Source: Candidatus Nanopelagicales bacterium
GTDB lineage: Bacteria; Actinomycetota; Actinomycetes; S36-B12
DNA length: 64,000 nt
Reading direction: 5' to 3'
Assembly (NCBI GenBank): GCA_030827125.1
Contig: JAURFD010000003.1
Coordinates: forward strand, 129,607-193,606
The translations under genes and the position numbers were made by a program. This document shows positions 28,142-38,656 of this stretch, in pieces (the first letter of the stretch is position 1; every line of letters begins with the position of its first letter). The notes below the pieces were generated by a model that was not told where the DNA came from, did no database searches, and worked only from the letters and a program-made list of their open reading frames with translations.

Positions 28142-29169
28142 GTAGGACGACCCTGCGGACCAGCGGTGGACGTGCGCTCAGGAGGGACCGAGCTCCCCCG
28201 CACGATGAGCGTGGTCGGAACCATCATCTCCTCGGGTTTGGCCGCCTCGTCCATCATCCGAGCCAGGAGCGCCTCGGCGGCCGTGCGACCCATTTCCACG
28301 ACCGGCTGCCGTACTGTCGTGACGTCGAGCAACTCCGCGAGTTCGTGGCCATCGATGCTCGCGATTGCGATGTCCGAGCCAGGTCGAATGCCGTGTCGCT
28401 GGAGTGCGCGAATGGCACCGAAGGCCATGTCGTCGGACATCGCGAAGACCGCCGTCGGTGGGTTCGGCTGGGAGAGCAGCGCCGTCATGGCTTCCTCACC
28501 GCCCTGCACGGTGAAGTAGCCGTAGGCCTCCAGCGACGGTTCGGGTGTCAACCCGGCGCCAGCCATCGCCTCGCGGTAGCCCTGGGCACGGTGCGCCTGG
28601 GATGCCGAGGCGCGCGGTCGGCCAGAGATCATGCCGATGTGCCGATGGCCGAGATTGATCAGGTGCTGCGTGGCGACGCGCCCCGCCGAGACGTCGTCGA
28701 TCGTGACGGAGTTGCTGCCCTCCCAGGTCGTGCCGATGAAGCTTGTGGGAAGTCCCAACGCGAGAAGGTCCGCCACGCGCATCGCATCGGTGGGGAGGGT
28801 GACGACGATCAGGCCGTCGACCCGACCACGCAGGCGGCGTTCCGGGGGCAGGCCCGGGTTGGTGCCCGGATCGCCGACCTCGAAGACCAGCAGATCGACA
28901 TCGCGCTCCTGGAGCACGTCGCTGATCCCGGACAGCACGCTGGAGAAGAACCATCGATCAATGAAGGGGGTGATCACCGCCACGGTTCCGGTGCGCCCAC
29001 TGGCCAGCCGCGAGGCGCTCGGCGACACGACATAGTCCAATTCCGCCGCCACCTGGCGCACCCGCTCTCGGGTCTCCGGATCCACGTGCGGCAGACCCCG
29101 CAGTGCCCGGGAGACGGTCGCCGTCGAGACTCCGGCGGCGTCGGCGACGTCACGGATGGTGATGGACAT
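28138..29169 (-). CDS. LacI family transcriptional regulator
   Basis: A 343-residue regulator with the N-terminal LacI helix-turn-helix (ITIRDVADAAGVSTATVSRALRG, residues about 3-25), the hinge helix SASRLASGRTG and a periplasmic-binding-like effector domain. The ATG 29169 has a ribosome site (GGAAGGA) and starts right at the DNA-binding domain; the longer open frame is not needed. A likely self-operator lies about 80 bases upstream. The effector, probably a sugar or a related small molecule, is unknown. Confidence 0.92.
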   Translation of the reverse strand: MSITIRDVADAAGVSTATVSRALRGLPHVDPETRERVRQVAAELDYVVSPSASRLASGRTGTVAVITPFIDRWFFSSVLSGISDVLQERDVDLLVFEVGDPGTNPGLPPERRLRGRVDGLIVVTLPTDAMRVADLLALGLPTSFIGTTWEGSNSVTIDDVSAGRVATQHLINLGHRHIGMISGRPRASASQAHRAQGYREAMAGAGLTPEPSLEAYGYFTVQGGEEAMTALLSQPNPPTAVFAMSDDMAFGAIRALQRHGIRPGSDIAIASIDGHELAELLDVTTVRQPVVEMGRTAAEALLARMMDEAAKPEEMMVPTTLIVRGSSVPPERTSTAGPQGRPT

Positions 29170-29247
29170 GCGGTCCTTCCCGTAAGCGGTGCGAGCGGCG
29201 TGCTGCAACGCCACGAATCGGGAGTGTACGGCGTGGTCCCCCGTTTC

Positions 29248-29261
29248 CGCAATCGTTTACA
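29248..29261. promoter_or_regulatory. LacI-type operator upstream of the LacI gene
   Basis: CGCAATCGTTTACA reads on the minus strand as TGTAAACGATTGCG, close to the LacI-family consensus TGNAANCGNTTNCA with its central CG. It covers the ppx stop codon and lies about 80 bases before the regulator start, consistent with autoregulation. Confidence 0.5.
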
Positions 29262-30174
29262 CAGCGAGGGCTCGGGCCACCCCGTCCAGGATGTCGGTCT
29301 CGCTCGCCACCACCCGGTCCTGACCGGTGCGGCGCAGGATGGCGCGCAGCACCATGGCCCCACCGCCGATGACGTCGATCCGCCCGGGATGCATCACCGG
29401 GAGGCCGGCCCGCTCGGCCCGAGGCATCGCCAGCAGCCGGTCAGTCCACTCCGCGACCTCACGCGCCGAGGCCGACCGACCGTGGATCTCGGCCGGGTCG
29501 TAGGCGGGAAGGCCGTGGACCAGGGCGACGATCGTCGTGACGGTCCCCGCGACACCCACCAGGCTGCGGGCCGATGACCAGTCGACCACCCCGGCGGCGC
29601 GGTCGAGCGCTTCGGCGATGTCTGCCTCCGTCGCGGAGATCTGCTCCGGCGTCGGTGGATCGCTGCGCAGATGCCGCTCGGTCATGCGCACGCAACCGAT
29701 GTTCACCGACACCGATGCGGTGGGCACCTCGTCACCGAGCACGAATTCGGTGGACCCGCCGCCAATATCGACGACGAGCCGCGGTGCCGCAATCAGACGC
29801 GCGGGCAAACCTGCGACAGCGCCGTGGAAGCTCAGCGCCGCTTCTTGATCGCCGCTGATCACTTCAGGTTCGACCCCGATGCGGTCACGCACACCGTCAA
29901 CGAAGGCGTCCCTGTTGGTCACGTCGCGGCTCGCACTCGTGGCGACGAAGCGAAGCCTCTCCACACCGAGTTCATCAAGGACCGCCGCGTACTCTTCGCA
30001 CGCGGCAAAGGTGCGCCCGAGGGCCGCGTCACTGAAGGCACCGGTGCGGTCAACGCCTTCGCCGAGCCGCACGACGATCATGCGCCGATCGATGGGCGAC
30101 AACTCCGCCCCATCAACATCCGCCACGAGCAAGCGGATGGAGTTCGTCCCGCAATCGATGGCCCCGACCCTCAT
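29257..30174 (-). CDS. ppx: Exopolyphosphatase/guanosine pentaphosphatase (Ppx/GppA family)
   Basis: Actin-fold phosphatase that trims polyphosphate or converts pppGpp to ppGpp. The 305-residue protein has the phosphate-binding motifs GAIDCGTNSIRLL at the start, the DIGGGSTEF loop and the Gly-rich GGGAMVL near the end. It is the short form without a C-terminal HD domain, as in actinobacterial Ppx1. ATG 30174 aligns with homologues; the frame is open 33 bases further. It closes the eno-ftsB-DUF501-ppx run. Confidence 0.92.
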   Translation of the reverse strand: MRVGAIDCGTNSIRLLVADVDGAELSPIDRRMIVVRLGEGVDRTGAFSDAALGRTFAACEEYAAVLDELGVERLRFVATSASRDVTNRDAFVDGVRDRIGVEPEVISGDQEAALSFHGAVAGLPARLIAAPRLVVDIGGGSTEFVLGDEVPTASVSVNIGCVRMTERHLRSDPPTPEQISATEADIAEALDRAAGVVDWSSARSLVGVAGTVTTIVALVHGLPAYDPAEIHGRSASAREVAEWTDRLLAMPRAERAGLPVMHPGRIDVIGGGAMVLRAILRRTGQDRVVASETDILDGVARALAV

Positions 30175-30181
30175 CACGCCG

Positions 30182-30700
30182 TCACCCTTCCGCCGGCTCG
30201 GCCACAACGTCGCGGCAGCACATGGGCTCCCACCAGGGTTCGACGAGTGCGCGCACCTCGTCGCCGAGGGGATTGACGCCCGGCCCCGCGGCTAGGGCGT
30301 GCGCCAGCAGGACATGAAGGCACTTGACCCGATCGGGCATGCCACCGGCGGAGACGCCGGCGATCTCCTCCACCGACTCGAGCGCTTCCCGGTCGGCGAG
30401 GTAGGACTCATGCGCGGCGCGATAGCCCGCCGCCAACTCATCGTCATGCTGTAGGCGCGATTCCATCTCGCGCATCAGCCCACCTCCTTCGAGGCGTCCC
30501 ACCGCCGATGCCGCGCGCGGGCAGGTGAGGTAGTACGTCGTCGGGAAGGGCGTCCCATCCTCGAGACGAGGCGCCGTGGCCACGACGTCGGGCTCGCCGC
30601 AGGGGCAACGATGTGCAACCGCCACGACACCGCGCGGCACCCGCCCGAGTTGACGTGTGATCGCGTCGATGTCCTCCGCGTCGATAGCGGGCTGCGTCAC
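30182..30700 (-). CDS. DUF501 domain-containing protein
   Basis: A 172-residue protein of the DUF501 family, which lies next to eno and ppx in most actinobacteria. It has a Cys pair in HRCPCGEPDV, a further Cys in YYLTCPR and a CC pair close to the end, so it may bind a metal. The function is unknown. GTG 30700 was chosen; it is 8 bases after the ftsB stop. Confidence 0.88.
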   Translation of the reverse strand: MTQPAIDAEDIDAITRQLGRVPRGVVAVAHRCPCGEPDVVATAPRLEDGTPFPTTYYLTCPRAASAVGRLEGGGLMREMESRLQHDDELAAGYRAAHESYLADREALESVEEIAGVSAGGMPDRVKCLHVLLAHALAAGPGVNPLGDEVRALVEPWWEPMCCRDVVAEPAEG

Positions 30701-30708
30701 TGAGTCAC

Positions 30709-31095
30709 CTACGGAGTTACGGAGAGGTCTGCTTGGCGGGTCGACTCCCACAGACGCTCGTACCAGGGAATCTCCTCGGCGGCGGTGGTCGCCTCGGTCT
30801 CGATCGGCCGATCGTCATGACCGAGAACGACGTAGCCAATCTCACCGGGGAACACAAAGTGGAGGCGACTGCGTGCCTGCGCGATGACGTAGGCCGGGTC
30901 GGACCAGTCCTCGAGTTCGCCCTGGAGCGCGGTGACGCGCTCCTGGGCAGCCGCGACGTCACTCTCTAGCGCCGCGATCTCGGCGCGCTGACTGAGCCAG
31001 GAGCGCACGGGGATCGCCAACGTCACGGCAAGGGCGGCGACCACGAGGACGAGAATCGCCGCACGCCCCGTCAGCGAGGTACGCGGCCGAGTCAT
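30709..31095 (-). CDS. FtsB/DivIC-type septum formation initiator
   Basis: Small bitopic divisome protein of 128 residues: a short basic cytoplasmic end, one membrane helix (about 12-31), a coiled coil (about 35-65, ALESDVAAAQERVTALQGELEDW) and the DPAYVIAQARSRLHFVFPGEIGY region typical of FtsB/DivIC. It probably joins FtsL and FtsQ at the septum. The place between eno and DUF501 is conserved in actinobacteria. Confidence 0.88.
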   Translation of the reverse strand: MTRPRTSLTGRAAILVLVVAALAVTLAIPVRSWLSQRAEIAALESDVAAAQERVTALQGELEDWSDPAYVIAQARSRLHFVFPGEIGYVVLGHDDRPIETEATTAAEEIPWYERLWESTRQADLSVTP

Positions 31096-31113
31096 CGGCC
31101 TATCGTCCCACGG

Positions 31114-32403
<1,290 letters not shown>

Positions 32404-32406
<3 letters not shown>

Positions 32407-33096
32407 TCGGCCGGGTTCGGTCTGACTTTCGACGGCACGAATGCGATCGGCATGGGATCGCGCAGCCCCGCGCAGGGCGGCTTCGGCGTCCCAACCACGC
32501 TCGCGGGCAGCTGCCGTCAGCCCGAGGAGCAATTCGCCGAGCGCCTCCTCGTCGTCGATCTCCGCCAGCGCATCGTGGGCCGGCGCCCGACCGGGAATCT
32601 CCACGTCGAGTGCGGCACTGCGGGACAGCAGTTTGCCCGCGAGGACGAGCGCCGGGAGGGACGGTGGAATGCCCTCCGTCACCGACTCACGACCCTTCTC
32701 CTCCGCCTTGAGCGCGAGCCACCGGGACTCCACATGCTCGGAAGTTTCGGCTGAAGCATCGCCAAACACGTGCGGGTGGCGTCGAATCAGTTTGGCGACG
32801 ATGCCGTCCGCGACATCGTCGATGTCCCAAGGCTCCACCGGATCTTCCTGCGCGATGCGGGCGTGAAACACGACCTGGAGCAGGAGATCTCCCAACTCCT
32901 CGCGCAGGTGATCGCGATCACCGGATTCGATGGCCTCCACCACCTCGTAGGCCTCTTCCACGAGGTACTCCACGAGGCTGCGGTGCGTTTGCTTCGCGTC
33001 CCAGGGGCAACCGCCAGGCGACCGCAAGCGATCCATGACCGCGATAAGTTCGCGCAGGCCATCATGCGAGGCCGCCTGGTCCTCCGTGCCGGGCAC
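32404..33096 (-). CDS. mazG: Nucleoside triphosphate pyrophosphohydrolase MazG
   Basis: Hydrolyses (d)NTPs to monophosphates and PPi, limiting mutagenic or alarmone nucleotides. The 230-residue protein has the MazG core with the acidic metal motif EEAYEVVEAI and the REELGDLLLQVVFHA helix (EExxE and ExxD patterns), after the LRSPGGCPWD start. It ends in the eno promoter region and lies 5 bases after the surA-like gene. Confidence 0.93.
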
Positions 33097-33101
33097 GTCG
33101 C

Positions 33102-33731
33102 CTACTGCAGGGTCAGCGGGGTCAAAAGGGGCGCGGCCAGGTCGGTCGGCTGCGGTCCGAGTTGCAGGGTGAGCGGGTCCCAGGTCCCGAAGCGGGGGCT
33201 CACGTCCACGCCGGTCTGGAGACCAAAGCCGGTGACGTACTGCACGACCGCTTGCTGCTGGCCGCTTTGGTCTGCGTCCGGGACCAGTGCCACACCCAGC
33301 GCCTGAACCTGGAGGGACAATCGCACCTGCTCCCGGATCTCATCCGCGGGTACGCCGCTGTCAAGGAACGCCTGCGTCACCGCATCACGGCCGCCGAACT
33401 GCGCGTCGTAGTCGAGCAGCGCCAGGTCAACCTGACCCTCGGTCACCACAACGCCCTGCTCGGCGCAGGCCAGATCGACGAGTTCGGTGAGAATCTTGCG
33501 CTGCAAGGTCCCTGTCACGAGGGCAAGGTCAGGCTCACCGGGGGTCTCGCCGCGCTGCTCTTGGACTGCATCAACGCTGGTCGACAGCGCATCGGTGGAG
33601 ATCTGGCTGCCGCCCACGGTGGCCGCTGCTCCGGCCTGGCCCAGTCCCGCGCAACCGCTGAGCCCCACGACGGCAACCGTCGCGATGGCGGCGAGGGTGA
33701 GTCGGCCGCGAAGGCTCCTGTGGTCGGTCAT
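33102..33731 (-). CDS. SurA N-terminal domain-like lipoprotein
   Basis: A secreted lipoprotein of 209 residues: a signal sequence with the lipobox LSGC (Cys27), then a helical domain resembling the SurA/PrsA N-terminal chaperone part, without a PPIase domain. It likely helps fold exported proteins at the outer face of the membrane. The ATG overlaps the mfd stop by 4 bases; the same mfd-chaperone-mazG order occurs in other actinobacteria. Confidence 0.82.
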   Translation of the reverse strand: MTDHRSLRGRLTLAAIATVAVVGLSGCAGLGQAGAAATVGGSQISTDALSTSVDAVQEQRGETPGEPDLALVTGTLQRKILTELVDLACAEQGVVVTEGQVDLALLDYDAQFGGRDAVTQAFLDSGVPADEIREQVRLSLQVQALGVALVPDADQSGQQQAVVQYVTGFGLQTGVDVSPRFGTWDPLTLQLGPQPTDLAAPLLTPLTLQ

Positions 33732-36700
33732 GCCGTACTCCCGGTTTGCGTCGTGTCGATCAGGTCAAGGACGTCGGTCGCCCACGCCAGCAGGTCCATA
33801 TCGCTGGCCGGAGCCGAAGGCCTCGGCACCAGGATCGTACGGACCGCGGGCTTGACGAGTGTGCCCGGGTGCAACCGCGTGAGGCGCATAGAGCGGGACT
33901 CGGGTAGCTCCACGGGATGGAAGCGCACCTTCTGGCCCGCGAGCACCACCTCATCGATGCCGGCCGCGCGCGCCCGGACCCGGAAGCGGGCCACCGCCAG
34001 GAGGACCTCCACGGGAGCCGGCAGAGCGCCGTAGCGATCGAGCAGTTCCTCGGCCACCGCATCCACCTCCGCGTCCGTGGCCGCCGCCGCCAGACTCCGG
34101 TAGGCCTCAAGGCGCAGCCGCTCCTGCTCGATGTAGTCGTGCGGGATGTGCGCGTCGAGGGGCAGTTCGACCTTGATCTCGCCCGGCCCCTCCGTCGTGT
34201 CACCGCGCGCCTCGGCCAAGGCCTCACCCACCAGCCGAACGTAAAGGTCAAAACCCACCTCGGCAATGTGACCGCTCTGCTCGCCGCCGAGGATGTTGCC
34301 GGCGCCACGGATCTCCAGATCCTTCATCGCGATCTGCATTCCGGACCCGAGGTCGGTGTGCTGGGCAATCGTCGACAGCCGCTCGTACGCCGTTTCGGTG
34401 ATGGGCTTCTCGGCCGGGTAAAAGAAGTAGGCATAGCCGCGCTCGCGACCACGGCCGACACGGCCGCGCAACTGGTGCAACTGCGCCAGCCCGAGGGTGT
34501 CAGCCCTGTCGATGATGAGGGTATTGGCGTTGGCGATGTCGATGCCGTTCTCGACAATCGTCGTCGCGACGAGGACGTCGATGCGACGTTCCCAGAAGTC
34601 CACAACGATGCGCTCGAGTTCATGTTCGTTCATCTGACCGTGTGCCACGGCGATGCGTGCCTCGGGCACAAGATCGCGGAGTCGCGCGGCGGCACGATCG
34701 ATGGACTCCACCCGATTGTGAATGAAGAACGCCTGACCGTCGCGCAGGAGTTCCCGCCGAATCGCGGCGGCAATCTGGCGATCGTCATAGGGGCCGACGT
34801 AGGTGAGGATCGGGTGCCGCTCCTCCGGCGGGGTCTGGATTGTCGACATCTCTCGGATCCCCGTCAGCGACATCTCCAGGGTTCGTGGGATGGGCGTGGC
34901 CGACATCGACAGGACGTCCACACTTGTCCGCAGGGCCTTGAGGTGTTCCTTGTGTTCCACCCCGAAGCGCTGCTCCTCATCCACGATCACCAGGCCGAGG
35001 TCCCGGAAGCGGACCTGGGGCGTGAGCAGACGATGCGTCCCGATGACGAGGTCGACCGTGCCATCGGCCAACCCGTCCAACGTGGCGCGTGCCTCCGCAT
35101 CGGTTTGGAATCGCGACAGCGCCGCCACCTTGACCGGGAACGGTGCGTAGCGCTCGGCAAAGGTGCGCAGATGTTGCTGGACCAGCAGGGTAGTGGGGAC
35201 GAGGATCGCGACCTGCTTGCCATCCTGAATCGCCTTGAACGCGGCACGCACGGCAATCTCAGTCTTGCCGTAGCCGACGTCACCGCAGATCACCCGATCC
35301 ATTGGGACCGGTCGCTCCATGTCGGCTTTCACCTCGTCGATACTCGCCATCTGGTCGGGTGTTTCGACGTACGGGAACGCCTCCTCGAGTTCGCGCTGCC
35401 ATGTGGAGTCCGGACCAAATGCGTGGCCCTTCGTCGCGGTGCGAGCAGCGTAGAGCCGCACCAGTTCCGCGGCGATCTCGCGGACGGCTCGACGTGCTCG
35501 CCCCTTGGTGCGCTGCCAATCGGCACCGCCGAGCCGGCTCAGCGACGGCGCCTCGCCGCCGACATAGCGCGTGACCTGATCAAGTTGATCGGAGGGGACA
35601 TACAGGCGGTCCGGTGGCTGCCCCCGCTTCGATGCGGCGTATTCGACGACGAGGTACTCCCGAGTCGCACCAGCGACGGTGCGTTGGGTCATCTCGATGT
35701 AGCGGCCGACACCATGCTGGTCGTGTACGACGAAGTCCCCGGTCGTTAGTTGGAGCGGATCGATGGTCCGACGACGACGCGATGGCATGCGCGCGCTCTC
35801 GCGCACGGCCGTGCGGTCGCCGAGGAGATCGGCCTCGGTGAGCACAGTGAACCCACCGTCGCGGCAGACGAAGCCATCGAGGATTCCGGCGGTACCCACC
35901 ACCACCCGCTGTGATCGCGCGGGGATCTCATCCTCGACCAGCGAGGCGGGAATGCCCTCCTCGGCGAGTGCGTGGGCGAGGCGCTCGGCCGATCCACGAC
36001 CCTGCGCGAGCAGCACGACGAGTTGTTCGTGGCTCAGCCAGTCTCGAATGTGGTCGAGTACGCCGGCGAGATCCCCCTGCCGGTCAGGAAGAGGGCCGGC
36101 ACGGAAGTCGATGTCATCGGCGTCCTCTTGAGCGAACGGATCGGTCGTCCACCACAGCAGGCGACCGGCCGCGCTCGCCTGTAGATCCGCGATGGTGCGG
36201 TACGCCGCCGGCTCCAGATTGAGCGGCGTCAGGTCCAGCGGAGTGACGTTGCCCGCCGCCGCGTTGTGCCAGGACGCCTCGAGGAACTCCTGCGATGTCG
36301 CCACGAGTTCCTCGGCACGCGCGCGAACACGTTCGGGGTCGCACACCACGATGAGGCTGCCATCGGGCAGGACGTCAGTGAGCAACTGCAGTTCGCCCGC
36401 GAGAACGGGGGCGAGCGCTTCCATGCCATCCACTGCGATGCCCTCGGCGAGGCGATCGAGGACGTCCGCCAGCGACGGGTGCTCCAACGACAGCGCGCGC
36501 GCCCGATCGCGAACCTCGTCGGTCAGCATGAGCTCACGGGCCGGATGGATCTCGATCCGATCCACTCGGCTGAGTGATCGCTGGTCGCTCACCGCGAAGT
36601 CGCGGATCTCCTCGATCGCATCGCCCCACAGTTCCACGCGCACGGGATGCTCGGCCGTGGTGGGGAAGATATCGATGATGCCGCCGCGGACCGCGAACTG

Positions 36701-37234
36701 GCCGCGCTTTTCCACCAGGTCCGTGCGCAGATACCCGCGTTCGACCAGATCCATAGCGAGTTGATCGAGGTCGATGGTGTCCCCCTCGGCCAGGGAGATC
36801 ACCGCCACGTCCCCCAGGCCGCGCACGATCGGCTGCAGCGCCGTTCGGATGGGCGCCGTGACGACCCGCAGTCCGTCCGCGCGATCCGGATGCGCGACAC
36901 GTCGAAGCACCGCAAGGCGGCGGCCCACGGTGTCGGCCGACGGGCTCAACCGCTCATGCGGCAGCGTCTCCCAGGAGGGCATTTCCACCGCGGTCCCGGG
37001 TCCGAGGATCGCCTCGATCGCGCCGGCGAGATCCTCGGCCTCGCGCGCCGAGGCCGTGAGCACGCAGGTGAGTTGTCCCTGCGGCAGAGCCGCACCAATC
37101 TGCGCGAGGAGGAACGGCCGACTCTCCGCGATAGCGGTGATGTGCCGGGCATCTAAGCCGCGGAGCGCAGCGTCGTCCACCGCCCCGGATCCGGGGATCC
37201 GGGCGGCGAGTGCTGCCAATCCGTGCAGCGTCAC
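33728..37234 (-). CDS. mfd: Transcription-repair coupling factor Mfd
   Basis: DNA translocase that removes stalled RNA polymerase and recruits UvrA. The 1168-residue protein has the N-terminal UvrB-like region, the RNA polymerase-interaction domain around HDQHGVGRY (about 495), the helicase motifs with Walker A GDVGYGKTE (about 650) and Walker B DEEQRFG, the QLRGRVGRG motif and a C-terminal TRCF domain. GTG 37234 overlaps the cysQ stop by 4 bases; the upstream open frame (to 37408) is antisense to cysQ. Codon at 37156-37154 is TTA. Confidence 0.97.
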   Translation of the reverse strand: MTLHGLAALAARIPGSGAVDDAALRGLDARHITAIAESRPFLLAQIGAALPQGQLTCVLTASAREAEDLAGAIEAILGPGTAVEMPSWETLPHERLSPSADTVGRRLAVLRRVAHPDRADGLRVVTAPIRTALQPIVRGLGDVAVISLAEGDTIDLDQLAMDLVERGYLRTDLVEKRGQFAVRGGIIDIFPTTAEHPVRVELWGDAIEEIRDFAVSDQRSLSRVDRIEIHPARELMLTDEVRDRARALSLEHPSLADVLDRLAEGIAVDGMEALAPVLAGELQLLTDVLPDGSLIVVCDPERVRARAEELVATSQEFLEASWHNAAAGNVTPLDLTPLNLEPAAYRTIADLQASAAGRLLWWTTDPFAQEDADDIDFRAGPLPDRQGDLAGVLDHIRDWLSHEQLVVLLAQGRGSAERLAHALAEEGIPASLVEDEIPARSQRVVVGTAGILDGFVCRDGGFTVLTEADLLGDRTAVRESARMPSRRRRTIDPLQLTTGDFVVHDQHGVGRYIEMTQRTVAGATREYLVVEYAASKRGQPPDRLYVPSDQLDQVTRYVGGEAPSLSRLGGADWQRTKGRARRAVREIAAELVRLYAARTATKGHAFGPDSTWQRELEEAFPYVETPDQMASIDEVKADMERPVPMDRVICGDVGYGKTEIAVRAAFKAIQDGKQVAILVPTTLLVQQHLRTFAERYAPFPVKVAALSRFQTDAEARATLDGLADGTVDLVIGTHRLLTPQVRFRDLGLVIVDEEQRFGVEHKEHLKALRTSVDVLSMSATPIPRTLEMSLTGIREMSTIQTPPEERHPILTYVGPYDDRQIAAAIRRELLRDGQAFFIHNRVESIDRAAARLRDLVPEARIAVAHGQMNEHELERIVVDFWERRIDVLVATTIVENGIDIANANTLIIDRADTLGLAQLHQLRGRVGRGRERGYAYFFYPAEKPITETAYERLSTIAQHTDLGSGMQIAMKDLEIRGAGNILGGEQSGHIAEVGFDLYVRLVGEALAEARGDTTEGPGEIKVELPLDAHIPHDYIEQERLRLEAYRSLAAAATDAEVDAVAEELLDRYGALPAPVEVLLAVARFRVRARAAGIDEVVLAGQKVRFHPVELPESRSMRLTRLHPGTLVKPAVRTILVPRPSAPASDMDLLAWATDVLDLIDTTQTGSTA

Positions 37235-38070
37235 GCACTCCCCGCCTGCTGCATCGCGTCGCGGAGCTGCTCGGTGATTACCGGAAGGCCGACCAGCAGG
37301 CTGGTGACGTACGGCGTGGGCTGATTGAACGGGATGGGCGAAGCGTCGACGTGAGCCGCGGGCAGGCCTTGCGCATGCGCGATCGCCAAGGGCGCCGCAA
37401 CGTCCCACTCGTAGAAACCCGTGTCGTGTACATAAGCCTCGGCGCGACCGGCGAGGATCTCATTGACCTTCGCGCCCACGGAGCCCACATCGACAATCTC
37501 GACACCCGTGTCGTGCCCTTGGGCGCGCAGCACCTCATCGAGGATCCGCACCGCGTCGCCGAGCACCGCCGGGGGGCGGGTGCGGGAGGCGACGATGCGC
37601 ACCGGGCGATCCGTCGGCAGATCGCGCGAACCGAGGCCGGCATCGTCGTTGCGTCGCGTCAGTCCCTGCGCGGGAAGTTCCACGGTGCTGGCGCTGAGCC
37701 GTCCGCCGCCGGGCGCCTGCGGATCACGGGTCCACAGCACGATGTGAACGGCGAAGTCCGTGCGCCCCTGGCCGTACTCCTTGGTGCCATCGAGCGGATC
37801 CACAATCCACACACGGTCGGACTCCAGGCGGATGGGATCGTCCTTGCCTTCTTCACTGAGGACAGCATCGTCCGGTCGCAGCTCGGCGAAGCGCGCCACG
37901 ATGTGCTCGTGCGAGGCTCGGTCAGCAGCCTTGCGCAGATCATTGGCTCGCTCGCCGTCCGGCCCGACATCGAAGGACTCGCGAAGGTCGAGCAGGACCT
38001 GCCCCGCTTCCGCGGCGATGAGGGCGGAGACCTCCATGTCGGTGAGATCGGCGGGTGACTGAGCTGTCAT
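37231..38070 (-). CDS. cysQ: 3'(2'),5'-bisphosphate nucleotidase CysQ-like phosphatase
   Basis: Inositol-monophosphatase superfamily enzyme of 279 residues. The metal site is Glu73-Glu74 (SEEGKDD) and Asp91/Asp94 in WIVDPLDGTKEY, and the C-terminal WDVAAPLAIAHA closes the site. The DGTKEY form favours CysQ (removal of 3'-phosphoadenosine phosphate from sulfate assimilation) over inositol monophosphatase, but this is not certain. It is coupled by 4-base overlaps to pth upstream and mfd downstream. Confidence 0.85.
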   Translation of the reverse strand: MTAQSPADLTDMEVSALIAAEAGQVLLDLRESFDVGPDGERANDLRKAADRASHEHIVARFAELRPDDAVLSEEGKDDPIRLESDRVWIVDPLDGTKEYGQGRTDFAVHIVLWTRDPQAPGGGRLSASTVELPAQGLTRRNDDAGLGSRDLPTDRPVRIVASRTRPPAVLGDAVRILDEVLRAQGHDTGVEIVDVGSVGAKVNEILAGRAEAYVHDTGFYEWDVAAPLAIAHAQGLPAAHVDASPIPFNQPTPYVTSLLVGLPVITEQLRDAMQQAGSA

Positions 38071-38648
38071 GAGCGTGCCTCCGTGTGATAGCGATTCTGG
38101 GCGACGGCCAGGCCTTCGGTGATGATGCATTCCACGGCGTCTCCCGCTTGATCAAGGATCGCGGGCAACTCCTCCCGCTGCGCTCCGCTGAACGCGTGCA
38201 GGACGAAGTCCGCAGGATCTTGCCGACCCGGAGGTCGCCCAATGCCCACACGGACACGAATGCTGTCCCCGTTGCCGAGTGAGCGTCGGATGCTCCGCAG
38301 GCCGTTGTGTCCCCCGTCGCCACCCCCGTCCTTGATGCGCAACGCACCAAAGGGGATGTCGAGTTCGTCGTGGACCACGATGAGATGACCGCCCGGCACG
38401 TCGAAGTAGTCCATGAGCGACTTGACCGGGCCACCGGACTCGTTCATGTAGCCGCGACTGCGCGCAAGGATGACGCGGTGTCCGGCGTACCGGTGCTCCA
38501 TCGCTTCGCAGCGCGTGGGGCGGTGCGACTTCAGCCGACCACCCCAGCGCTCGGCGAGGGACTCCACGACCATGACCCCGACGTTGTGTCGGGTCCTGCC
38601 GTACTCGGGTCCGGGGTTGCCCAGGCCCACAACGAGCCAGGGTTCCAT
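38067..38648 (-). CDS. pth: Peptidyl-tRNA hydrolase
   Basis: Frees tRNA from peptidyl-tRNA dropped by ribosomes. The 193-residue protein has the catalytic Asn11 (GLGNPG) and His21 (RHNVG), and the Asp in VVHDELDIP. All are as in bacterial Pth. It lies 8 bases after the L25 gene and overlaps cysQ by 4 bases. Confidence 0.96.
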   Translation of the reverse strand: MEPWLVVGLGNPGPEYGRTRHNVGVMVVESLAERWGGRLKSHRPTRCEAMEHRYAGHRVILARSRGYMNESGGPVKSLMDYFDVPGGHLIVVHDELDIPFGALRIKDGGGDGGHNGLRSIRRSLGNGDSIRVRVGIGRPPGRQDPADFVLHAFSGAQREELPAILDQAGDAVECIITEGLAVAQNRYHTEARS

Positions 38649-38656
38649 CGAGACGA

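Noticed and set aside
33917-35749. A 610-codon open frame opposite mfd
   Set aside because: It is antisense to mfd helicase motifs and has no domain.
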